From assembly GCA_040954595.2 (NCBI GenBank), contig CM082588.2:2604001-2668000 (forward strand): a stretch of 64,000 bases of DNA, given 5' to 3'. The DNA is from Balanoglossus misakiensis (taxonomy: Eukaryota; Hemichordata). The translations under genes were made by a program, and so were the position numbers. Positions 39,022 through 48,974 of this stretch are shown in pieces. The notes under the pieces are model-generated. The model did no database searches and was not told the origin of the DNA. It worked only from the letters and a program-made list of their open reading frames with translations. Positions within the stretch are counted from its first letter, which is position 1. Each line of letters begins with the position of its first letter.

Positions 39022-42000
39022 ATGGTTGGTGACTTCGCCTCTAAATGCATACTTCTCGCTTGTCTCGTCTGTGCCTCGTCCCAGAACAAAGCGCGATATG
39101 AAAAAGCGGGCGATCTCGTGCTCGGGGGACTCTTCCCGTTGCACGACTTCAACCACACGGTGGCCAAGTGTGGCCGTCCACTGCGATTGAACGCTTTGCG
39201 GATGGTGGAGGCCATGGCGTATGCCATCGACGAGGTCAACAGGAACGAGACGATTCTTCCGAATGTGACCATCGGCTACGAGATCTATGACACCTGTAAC
39301 TACCAGGCCGTCGCTCAACAGGCGTCTCTCCAATTTCTGCCTTCGCAGAGGGAATTCATCTGCCGCCACAGCTCACCAAACGACTCGTATTCTATCCTGG
39401 CCCGGGCAAGCGCGGCTATCTCAGATCTAGAGTCGCCGCTGTGTGCCCAGCAAATCGTTGGAGTGGTCGGCGCTCGTCGAAGCAGCTGCAGCATACAGGC
39501 AACCACCCTGACGGCGCTCAGCTCCATCCCGCAGATCAGTTACATGTCCACGGACGACGACCTGAGCAACACCAACAAGTACCCGTTCTTCCTCCGCACG
39601 GTGCCGCCGAGCCGCTACCAGGTCAAGGCGATGATCGACATCCTGCTGCACTTCAACTGGACCTACGTCTCCGCCCTGCACTCGGACGACAGCTACGGCT
39701 ACAACGGCATCGCCGTCTTCGAGCGCCTAGCCTCCGTCAGCGGCATCTGCACCGCCACCACCATGTCGCTCAGCTCCAGGCGCGTCGTCGACTACTACGA
39801 CGACGTGGTGCACGAGCTCCTCAAGTACTGCAACGCCAACGTGGTGATCGTCTTCGCGCAGGTCGAGCACGTGCAGTGCCTGATGACGTCCGTCGTGCGA
39901 ATGGGCGCTGTTGGCCAGTTTATATGGCTGGCCAGTGATGGCTGGGGTAACTATGGGCTTGATATTCTTGAGGGCAACCAAGCAGCGGCTTTAGGTGAGT
40001 AAAAGAATCTCAACAAGAGAATTGTCCAATCGGACATCTTTGCACAAAATCTAGCAGAGATAGAAGGCATTTTTCGCCCTTTATTCTCATTCCTTATAAA
40101 TTTTAACACCTGCCATGACATCCATGCTAAAGCCAGTATAGGGATCAAGAGCAGCCATAATGTATAAGGAACTCACACGTGCAAATCGACGAGGTATGTT
40201 GGTGAGGAAAACACGTATTTAGCCTCACACATACATGGTTCACGACTAGAGCGATTCCAATCGTTAGAGCTAATTGACAATACTTAATATATCAACAGCT
40301 GACGAAATCGATAAAAGCGATGAATCTCTCCAGTAGCTATGCCCCCAAACAATCATGAGTGTCGAACTTAAGTATCGTTTCAGCTGATTTCGAGCTGTGT
40401 CAAAAATCGATGGAAAGTTTAAAAATCTCCGGGTATATGTCGAGGTAAATCGGAAGGGAATAACAGTTTACGATAATGGTCATACTTGCATGTACAGCTG
40501 CATATTAATTATGAATGGACTGGTGTGTTTGTTTCATTTCAAAACTAAGTTAGATATAAACACCTATATCTCACTGAAAACTCTCGCAATATCGAGTGAT
40601 ACCTTACTATTTGGATGGTCGGTAATGATTTAAAATAAACTCAATGTGTTATTGTAACATTTTTTGGACGACGCAATCCATATATGCTTTTTCAGTCGTT
40701 CGATCCAAAGCAATTGCCGTACCAGGCCCAACAAGGGGCAACTCTAATCCTTGTACACATACACATATACTCATTATTGAAACATGAATTTACAATTCAT
40801 GATTAATTGCTAGATTGTTTCAACAGCTGTTCCAATCATATATTCCCTAATGACTTTTAAAGCCTTTTGATTTGTTCACGTTTTGTCGTACTATATGCAA
40901 TCAGAAAAATATGGTTGTGGCTGTTCATAGCGGGGGGGGGGGGGGCTAAAGAAATTCACAAGAATTTTCGAAAAAATAAATGATATTTTTGTAAATTTAT
41001 AGAAGGGATACAACTACATGGGCTTAAATATTCTGAATTTTCCTCGTCAGGTGCTTTGTTACTGAGACAGTATGCCTTGCCCGCAACTGACTTCGAAGAA
41101 CACTTCTACTCTTCTTCGCCATGCGACAGTGAAAACCCTTGGATGGAAGAGTACATACGAGAGTACGGCGGAGACTGCTCGGTTGTCTGTGACGGAAAGC
41201 CGAACGCCACGTTCCGGGCACCGGGGAACGAATCGGCGTCCGTGCACCAAGAGTCCCTGGTGATTGACTCTGTCCGCGCGTTCACAAACTCCATGGACGC
41301 GATATTCCGGGAACGCTGTCACGGCAACTGGGATGCCAAATGCAACGCCCGCATATCCAATGGTAAACTCCTGATGGACTATCTGCTCAGTGTCGATTTC
41401 TATGGTCCCAACGGCCGGGTTGAATTCGACCAAAATGGCGAGGTTCACGGGAAATATTTCGTTGATCAGATCCAACTGAGCGCCGGCGTGGGCTTTGAGA
41501 TTAAAACGGTGGGTAGATGGGGAGCGGAGAGTTTTGAAGAAGCGGGAGAATTTAGTATACACGAAGATTTCCAGTGGTGTAACGGAACAGACTGCATTCG
41601 GGGCAATAGGGACACACCCGAGTCGACGTGCAGCAAGCCATGCCAATTTGGCGAAGCCAGGAGGGTTTTTATTGAAATCGAGTGCTGTTGGGTTTGTGAC
41701 AAGTGTCAAAACTGGGAAATAATCGCCGAGAATGGCAGCGTGTGCCAGAATTGCTCATCGGTACTCGAGTACTCGTGGCCGAGCGAAGACAAAACCGAAT
41801 GCGAACTGATCGATCCCGAGTACTTCCATATCACGGACAGAGCCGGCATCGCTCTGGCAACGATAAGTTCACTCGGCGTTGTTTTCACCGTTTTCTCTGT
41901 CTTCTTCTACATAACTCACGACCAGCACATTCTGATCAAAGCATCCAGCCGCGAGCTCAGCTACATCATACTGTCGGGTGTCTTTCTCGCCTATACGGTC

Positions 42001-43116
42001 AGCTACTTCTTCATGATGGAGCCGTGCACGGTCGTGTGCTTCGGACAGCGGTGGGTCGGACTGGCGTTGGCCATGATGTACGGAACCCTAACGACCAAAA
42101 CAAATCGCGTCTATCGCATATTCCAATCCGGCAAGAAGAGTGCCAAGCGTCCCAAGTTCATCAGCCCATGCTCTCAAATCGTCATCTCTGCTATAATCAT
42201 CTCAGTGCAGGTAAGTATGCAATAACTTCTGACAATGTGGTGTCGTCATCTTTGTGAAAAACGTGACCACCCACCAAAACTTCTCCTTTAGACTTTTGTT
42301 GACACGAGAGTGCCTCATTATGTACTGTGCTGGACCAAATATGTCCTAGTACATTCTGAATGATCTTACATGCAGATGTGGTCTCCTGGTGAAATGGCTG
42401 GGAGAAGAATTGTCCGGTACACATATCTCATTGACAAACTCTATCTTTTTTTCTACCAGGTCATACTGATCATTGCGGGTTTGATTATCAAACCCCCGAA
42501 GGCGGTGCTTTACATGCCCGACCCGACAAGACCCTTCGTAGAACTGAAGTGCGTTGATACTGACATTGCTGTTCTGATTCAGGCTTCATACGTCTTCGCC
42601 CTCCTCGTCGTCTGCGCGTACGAAGCCTTCAAGACCCGCAAGCTTCCGAACAACTACAACGAGTCGAAGTTTATCACCTTCGACGTCTTCACGTCGCTGT
42701 TGGTCCTCCTGGCCTTCATGCTGCCCTACCTCTTGAGCAAGTCGTCCGTGTACGACAGCATCTACGTCGTCATGGCGCTGCTGGTGGACGCCTCCGCCAC
42801 TCTCGTCTGCCTCTTCTTCCCGAAGATATACGCCATCTGCTTCGTCAGGGAGACCGACATGAAGCTCGGATACAGCAACTCGTACCGCACCGCCCTGAAG
42901 TCCCAGGTGACGCAGGCAAACTCGGCTCCAGATCCCGCCACTGACGCAAATCCCACCGTCACGCCCTCCTTGGATCACGGCTGCCAAGAAAAGCAACTGA
43001 CGTGCTGTCAGTGCGGGGCACAGATGAGCCCGGATGTTGGGGAAGACGAAAAGATGGATGAAGACAAAACTCCCGCTACGCTGCCAGAGACTGTAACAAC
43101 GGATTCTGACATTTGA
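39022..43116 (+). CDS. Metabotropic glutamate receptor-like class C GPCR 1, 3 exons, 929 aa
   Basis: Exons 39022-39994 (donor GTGAGT), 41051-42210 (GTAAGT) and 42460-43116 (TGA) join in frame to 2790 nt. The start ACAATGG is in good context and gives a signal peptide. An ANF-receptor (Venus flytrap) ligand domain follows, from GDLVLGGLFPLHDFN to about residue 500, with IPQISYMSTDDDLSN, NWTYVSALHSDDSYG and ASDGWG. A nine-cysteine linker begins at 518 (CSKPC, CCWVCDKC). Seven helices cover about 588-840, with KASSRELSYI, TKTNRVYRIF, the third-loop motif RKLPNNYNESKF and FPKIYAI. The tail ends DSDI, a possible class I PDZ ligand. It acts at the plasma membrane through G proteins. Several glutamate-contacting positions differ from mGluR1, so the agonist is uncertain. 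Receptor 2 at 54166 is a paralogue. Confidence 0.92.
39995..41050. other. Intron 1 of mGluR-like receptor 1
   Basis: A phase 1 intron of 1056 bp (GTGAGT ... TCGTCAG) that splits the ligand-binding domain. It contains a G14 homopolymer at 40932-40945 and no recognisable gene. Receptor 2 has no intron at the corresponding place. Confidence 0.85.
40932..40945. repeat. G14 homopolymer
   Basis: Fourteen consecutive G bases in intron 1 of mGluR-like receptor 1, near the branch-point side. Confidence 0.85.
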
Positions 43117-43369
43117 ACGGGACACACCTTTTATTGAAATCAGGGACCACTGGTCATCGCTGATCACGCACAACCACGGATTTAAATGCGGATTTAAACT
43201 GTAAAACTACACAAAAAATGGTTTGTTTTGGTCAACTATAGGTATGACACATTATCCAATATATGTCTGCTAATTATTCTAGACGAGTCATACAAGTAGT
43301 TTTGCGGGAAATTATATATACACTGTATGTTTTTTTGCGAAGGATAGCCTAATAACTTTGACTAGGGGT

Positions 43370-43375
43370 AATAAA
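43370..43375 (+). terminator. Candidate polyadenylation signal of mGluR-like receptor 1
   Basis: AATAAA about 255 bp after the receptor stop codon and before the TRIM start. Confidence 0.45.
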
Positions 43376-43558
43376 TTATACGGCGACATGAATTAACTCC
43401 CGCAGCTGTTGCTTGTACATGTACTATTGATATTAAAAAATGAATATATAGAAATATGCAAATGCGTGTGGTTCCGGATGATGTGTTTCATTATTCATCG
43501 ATGATGGTGCCGCCATTTTGCTTCATGAGGCATATTTGACGACTGTTCGTTCAAAACA

Positions 43559-45142
43559 ATGGCATCCACGGTTGCATTTCGGCGCGAGGATTTCGACGAG
43601 GCGTTTATGACGTGTCAGATATGCTTCGAGGAGTACAGGGAGCCCAAATTGTTACCGTGCTGCCATAGCTTCTGCAAGGACTGTCTGGCTCGCTACGTCC
43701 ACCAGCGAACTGAATTCGAATGCCCGTACTGTAGGGAGAAACATCGGTTACCGGAGACGGGAGTCGATGGTCTCCCCGGCAATTTTGTGGTGAACAATCT
43801 GAGAGATTTCTTCGCTATCCAAGAAGGTGACGAGTGTAAGATAATTTGCCAAAGCTGTGAAAGCGCGAACGAGGCTGCCATGTCGTGGTGCAACGACTGC
43901 GGGCACTTTCTCTGTCTGACCTGCGATCTGGCGCACAAAACGATGCGGTTTCTACGCAATCATGACGTCAAAACACTGCGGCAGCTGCAGAAGCCGGGGC
44001 GGAGCGCCAACCTGATGCGACGGAAGATGCGTTGTTCGAAACACAGCAACCAAGAAGTTATGTTCTTCTGCGAAGTCTGCGAGATTCCTATCTGTACGGC
44101 CTGCACGATAGTGGACCACAATCCCAACACGGCACGGCCACTGGCATCTGGCGGCGGCGTTGTCGAGTCTCACCGCCCCGTTGATCTGGCCAGCGCTCTC
44201 GATAGGCACCGACTGGAACTGCGGCGTTTGGTGCGGCAGGTGCGGGTTCAGGAAAAGGGGCTGAAAACGTCACAAAAGGCAGTCGGCGCGGAGATCAACA
44301 AACTGTCGGCCAGGAAGCATTTGGTGGAGGAACGAGTCGACGAGATTTTTGACGACATCGTCGACAAGGTCAACAAGAGGAGGGAAGCTCTTCGCTCTCA
44401 GCTGAAATCCACGCACGATTTTAAGTATGGCAGATTGAAATCGCAGAAAAATGAACTCGAACTGCACCTGCGAAATATCGCCAGTGTATGCGACTTTACC
44501 GAGCAAGCGATACGGCACGGCAGTGGAGCGGAGATGATGGCGGTGAAGAAGTTGGTCCGCGAGAGACTGCATGATCTCTCGCTGCGCAGTCCTCTGCGGA
44601 CGAACATGGAGGAGAACGAACATCTTGATCTGCGGGTGGAGAGCAGTGATGTGATCGCTCTGGAGAAGACACTTTCCATCTTGGGAGAGGTCGTCTCCAG
44701 CACCACCCTACCAAACCTATGCCAGCTCAAAGAACTAGGACAGGGTTTGCTTGCGATTTCCACCTACGATTACAATGGTCACCCGCGGACAGACGGAGGC
44801 GACCCGATCGAAATCAAGTTACTGGAGTCTCCGATAGGAGAATCGAGCGTGGCGACATCGTGCATGGATCAAGAGAACGGCTCGTACATAGTCAGATTTT
44901 GTCTCGATGACGACGATGCGTCGTCCTGTCGCCTGGGTAACGGAGAGCAAGTCAGGGTGTCCTTTGGGGTGGCGATATTCGGAAGAGAAATCGACGGGTC
45001 GCCTTTTCAGAATTGGAAAGTCACCCTGCACTCGCTCCGTCATTGTGGTTGTCAACCCGCACGAGACGACGATGACGTCAGTGAGGGCAAAATTCGCTCC
45101 AGATGCATGGTGGACAAAAGCGAGGAGGATATGCTGGTATGA
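43559..45142 (+). CDS. TRIM protein, RING/B-box/B-box/coiled-coil/filamin, intronless
   Basis: A single 527-codon frame starting at ACAATGG. The RING finger is perfect: C19, C22, C34, H36, C39, C42, C55, C58. B-box 1 spans about 97-135 (CQSC, CNDC). B-box 2 starts CSKH at 159 with C171, C174, C179, C182, H187 and H205. A basic, Leu-rich coiled coil covers about 210-340. A filamin/ABP280 repeat covers about 385-490 (GQGLLAISTYDYNGHPRTDG ... GSYIVRF ... GSPF). The family are RING E3 ubiquitin ligases; the filamin domain is shared with TRIM2/3/45/71, but no NHL repeats follow. Between H187 and H205 lies an unusual glycine-rich stretch (RPLASGGGVVES). The lack of introns beside multi-exon genes fits a retrocopy-type TRIM expansion, which is inference. 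It lies between receptor 1 and BHMT on the same strand. Confidence 0.88.
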   Translation: MASTVAFRREDFDEAFMTCQICFEEYREPKLLPCCHSFCKDCLARYVHQRTEFECPYCREKHRLPETGVDGLPGNFVVNNLRDFFAIQEGDECKIICQSCESANEAAMSWCNDCGHFLCLTCDLAHKTMRFLRNHDVKTLRQLQKPGRSANLMRRKMRCSKHSNQEVMFFCEVCEIPICTACTIVDHNPNTARPLASGGGVVESHRPVDLASALDRHRLELRRLVRQVRVQEKGLKTSQKAVGAEINKLSARKHLVEERVDEIFDDIVDKVNKRREALRSQLKSTHDFKYGRLKSQKNELELHLRNIASVCDFTEQAIRHGSGAEMMAVKKLVRERLHDLSLRSPLRTNMEENEHLDLRVESSDVIALEKTLSILGEVVSSTTLPNLCQLKELGQGLLAISTYDYNGHPRTDGGDPIEIKLLESPIGESSVATSCMDQENGSYIVRFCLDDDDASSCRLGNGEQVRVSFGVAIFGREIDGSPFQNWKVTLHSLRHCGCQPARDDDDVSEGKIRSRCMVDKSEEDMLV

Positions 45143-46320
45143 GCACAGACAGTCTGAGAACGTTTTGACGACGGTTTTGCATAGAGTAGAAAAACGACAT
45201 GAATATTAATGTTTCATAACATAATTCGTGCGCTCCAACTGTTACCCTTTGGCGAATGATACTTCACACCATTTTGAAAACAATCGGAACCAGTATTTCT
45301 GTTGGTCCTCGATTCACGCATGGTCACGTGTGACCCGTTTACATACACTTAATCACGTCACTGTAAGGTGAACATACGGTTCCTTTGACCCCAACTCTTT
45401 GCGCTCAATAGTCTGCTCTTTGGTCGCCAAAGACGAAGTCTTGGGGACTAATGTCCGTCCGAAGGCTTGGTCCGACTTTCTTTCAAACTTCGCACACTGT
45501 ACCATGAGGTACGCCAACAGGGGGGACTGTGTCATTCACGATTGCTCAAATCCGTGTGATTAAATAACATAGCCGTTGTATTGGCCTATAGATAACATGC
45601 TACATGATTGACACGTGTACGACTATACTCAAGGTCACGCGGTATTTTACGGTAGACCGCCATTCTCCAAGCTGAGTCTCAGGCCCTGCACACAGGTCAG
45701 TACCTATAATGGCGCTTTTAACACCTTTTGTTTGTAACTTCACGCACGTACAGCTGTATGTTCGCAATTGTTATATGCAGGGTGGTATGTCCATACACAT
45801 ATACAGATTTCAGAGATACCAGGAACACCCACGGTGCCATTTTGACAAGGACATTACATCATGTAGTGGTCCTACAATGGGACATAGGCTTGATACATGG
45901 TAGAATGGTCCGGCATAGTCAAAACAAAACGCCCAACAAGATAACAATTTTATTAAGCGAAATCGAACACTTCTCTTTAAAGTTACCGGGTCGAATAGTT
46001 CCTGTTAGTATAAAACATGCATACAGTCTTGCTGTAGAAGCGAAACTCTTTACATGGCGATCAGTATCTCGGTAATGTGGTCGCGTGACAACTGGTGACC
46101 TTGAATGGAGACAGTCCCCTCTCACCATGTTACCACAGATAGAACAATAGGGGGTATTTTTGGTGAGACATTAAAGCTGACGACTAGGCATGCTGGGTGC
46201 CCCCGAACATCTCAAGGTTGAGTAAAGTATGTTAAATCAAATGGTGATAAAGGAATAGGAAAATCCGAACAGCACTGACCATCAGACCAACCACACCAAA
46301 TCAGTTGTTGTTATTCTCCT
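45143..46320. other. TRIM to BHMT interval
   Basis: No coding gene is supported. The frames at 45709-46128 on both strands overlap and carry no domain. The promoter and any non-coding first exon of BHMT should be here, since the first coding exon is itself preceded by a splice acceptor (TCTCCTTTACAG). Confidence 0.4.
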
Positions 46321-46354
46321 TTACAGAACCGATACCATTGCTGATAGCAGAAAT

Positions 46355-48671
46355 ATGTCAAAGGTTAAAGGTGAGTTCTTGGTCTCATTGTGGCAATGGG
46401 TTCGGTGAATTCAAACCTGACGCGACGCGTCATACTCGAGGCATGTTTTGATACAACACAAGGATCTGGAACAAATTCCACTTAAACCGCAGGAAATTGT
46501 GTTTGACAGAAAACACAAAATTGCAGATATCCACTTTTGTCTTTGACATCGCAGGATTTCTTGATCGTCTGAAAGATGGCGAGCACATCATCGTCGCGGA
46601 GGGATATATCTTTCATTTTGAAAGAAAGGGGTATCTGAAAGCAGGACCGTTCGTGCCTGAAGTTATCCTAGAGCATCCGGAATTAGTAAGGAGTGCTTAC
46701 CGGGAGTTTGTGCATGCCGGAAGTGACGTCGTTTTGGCATTCACGGTAAGCAGTAGTTCTCTAGACTCGGTTGAAACAAGAAAGTATCTGTGACTTAAAA
46801 CAATGGAAAGTGCTCCTGACTTTCTCGAACCAAGTGTCCCTCACTACACACATGCCAATATTGAAAAAAAAATGATCATACTTTCTCTACTGAATTTCCT
46901 CCCTTGAAGTACTACACCCATCGTGAGAAGATGAGACTGATTGGAAGAGAAGATGATCTGGAGAAGATGAATAGAGACGCACTGCGCATGGCAAGAGAGG
47001 TTGCAGACGAAACTGGAACTCTCATGGCGGGAAACATATGTAATTCAAATATGTATTCTCCTGGAAATGATGCAACAAGGGATAAAACAATCACAGATAT
47101 GTTTAAAGTAAGTTGCCATAATTTTACAATTAAAGATGATGATCCAAACAAGTATTGTTTAGTTGGCGAAACCGAAGTTTTCAGCAGCACTGTGAGTTGT
47201 CAAACGAACCATGAACGTTGTTATTTGTCGGACCACTACACCACCACCACCACCACCAAAAGCCAAAAGAGACAAATTCATTACTAACAGTGGCGATTTG
47301 TCCGACCAGAGGAGATGCGTTTAACCGTTTTGTCACGTTCGCTATAGGAACAAATCCAATGGGCAGTCGAAGGCGGGGCTGATTTTATCCTTGCGGAAAC
47401 TTTCGTTCATTTTGGAGAAGCTTTACTTGCCTTGGAAGCTGTCAAAGCAGTCGGCAAAGGTTGGTCTCTTAATTGGTCAGCAACTTCTTTGCAAATTCGG
47501 CTTTGATTCTGCCTTTGGCTGGACTCAGCCCTAAGACGGAGAAGTACAGTGTCCCGGACATACAGGTGTTCGTACGTTCTGTGCGTTCTTTGTCTAAAAA
47601 TCTGTGCTATTGGCCACCGTGACACCCTGGTAATTTCAAACCAGTCGTACCATACAAATACACAACCGCTGCGCGGAAAGTAACAGCTTCTTGTCATTCT
47701 GTCTAGGCTTGCCATGTGTGGTATCATTTACGCTAGTGGCCGCTTTGCTGAAAGACGGGGTATATATGACTACTGATCTGGTGCCCTATGGCGAGGCCTG
47801 TCAGAAACTGCACGATGCGGGCGCTGCCGTGGTAGGCGTGAACTGTGGGCGTGGACCGGCAACCACCATCCCCATCCTCGAACAAGTCAGGGCGACGTAC
47901 AAGGTAACATTTGGTCACATACCGGCAATACGTTTGATATAAAAGCGACAGAGAAGCTACTTGTAATTAAGAGGAACCATGTAGTGCTAAAATCAATGCA
48001 AAACGACGTACCGTCAACTTGACCACGTGGCTGACTCTTGAATTGACCGTCCTGTGTCGAAAACACCATGGTGTCGCTCTAATCATTGGTGTGTAACTTT
48101 ACTTTCCCAGGGTCCCTTGGCTGCAGTTCCTGTACCCTACAGAACGACAGAAAAGGAACCATCTTTCATGTCGTTAACTGATCCAATAAACGGTAAAGTA
48201 TTATCACTGATTCTCATTAAAAACACATACACACAAAACGTGGGTAGGGGAGTGAACGGTCACTCGGACCAGGAGGATCAACGAAGCAAAGTTGTCGAGT
48301 TGCTACAGGTGCAGTTCACAGATCCTATAACTACGCATGCAGGCATTTGACTATTTTGTTTCTCTCCAGGTGAACGCCTGTTTCCTGATAACCTCGAGGT
48401 TGCCTCTTGTTCCCGGACAGACATCGCACACTTCGCCGACAAATGCAAAGAGCTGGATGTCAAGTTCGTTGGTGTATGCTGTGGCAACGTGGCGTGCCTG
48501 ACTCGCGCACTCGCAGAGCAACTTGGTCGAAAGCCTCCCGCCAGTCGATACAGTATTGATATGTCCAAACACTGCGTCTTCGGCACCGATGACGCTGTCC
48601 ACAAGAATAACCAAGAAGACGTGCGCCTACACATTGATAAATCGAATGAACAACACACTGAAAGAGTCTAA
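46355..48671 (+). CDS. BHMT: Betaine-homocysteine S-methyltransferase, 7 exons, 365 aa
   Basis: Exons 46355-46370, 46555-46745, 46910-47107, 47348-47459, 47707-47903, 48111-48192 and 48370-48671 (TAA) join in frame to 1098 nt. All borders are GT-AG; the exon 4 donor (GTTGGT) is weak. The enzyme moves a methyl group from betaine to homocysteine in the cytosol, giving dimethylglycine and methionine. Family marks: [19 protein letters not shown] near the N-terminus, [30 protein letters not shown] (C219) and GVCCGN (C302, C303). The three cysteines correspond to the zinc ligands C217, C299 and C300 of human BHMT. The protein is about 40 residues shorter than human BHMT (406), lacking much of the C-terminal dimer arm, and is closer to BHMT2 in length. 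A homocysteine methyltransferase using another donor is a possible alternative. Confidence 0.9.
47233..47257. repeat. CCA microsatellite
   Basis: Short CCA/CTA tandem run in BHMT intron 3. Confidence 0.8.
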
Positions 48672-48721
48672 TTCTTTCAATACTCTTAGCCATTTCGTAA
48701 GGTTTTTTGAAGGGGGTGCAA

Positions 48722-48754
48722 AATAAAGCTAAACGAGACAAATGGAAAAATAAA
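48722..48754 (+). terminator. Candidate polyadenylation signals of BHMT
   Basis: Two AATAAA motifs, at 48722-48727 and 48749-48754, lie 50-80 bp after the BHMT stop codon. Confidence 0.55.
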
Positions 48755-48879
48755 TGACCGGGAAGAATTCAGTGAATATTGTTAGCTCTTTCAGAGTTAT
48801 TGCAATCAATAAAATAAATTCACACCAGCATCTCCTTGCAAGAACGTTTTGATAAAGAGGATTTAATCCGACCGACAAT

Positions 48880-48887
48880 AAAAAAAA
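48880..48887 (-). terminator. RNA polymerase III terminator of tRNA-Tyr
   Basis: Eight T in a row on the minus strand directly after the tRNA 3' end. Confidence 0.85.
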
Positions 48888-48974
48888 TCCTTCGAGCCGG
48901 ATTCGAACCAGCGACCTAAGGATGTCAAGTTCACACACTACAGTCCTCCGCTCTACCAACTGAGCTATCGAAGG
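48888..48974 (-). tRNA. tRNA-Tyr(GTA): tRNA-Tyr (anticodon GTA) with 14-nt intron
   Basis: The minus strand reads acceptor stem CCTTCGA pairing with TCGAAGG plus discriminator A, D arm TAGCTCAGTTGGTAGAGC, anticodon region GAGGACTGTAG, and T arm GGTTCGAATCC (box B at 48899-48909). Anticodon GTA is at 48939-48941. A 14-nt intron at 48924-48937 follows the base after the anticodon, the standard eukaryotic position; all nuclear tRNA-Tyr genes of animals carry one. The mature length is 73 nt, and the sequence is almost the animal consensus. It looks functional and is transcribed toward BHMT. Confidence 0.97.

Noticed and set aside
39441-39938. Long alternative frames on both strands within the receptor 1 ligand domain
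   Set aside because: Shadows of the GC-rich receptor exon; the same applies to the frames at 54319-55970 over receptor 2.
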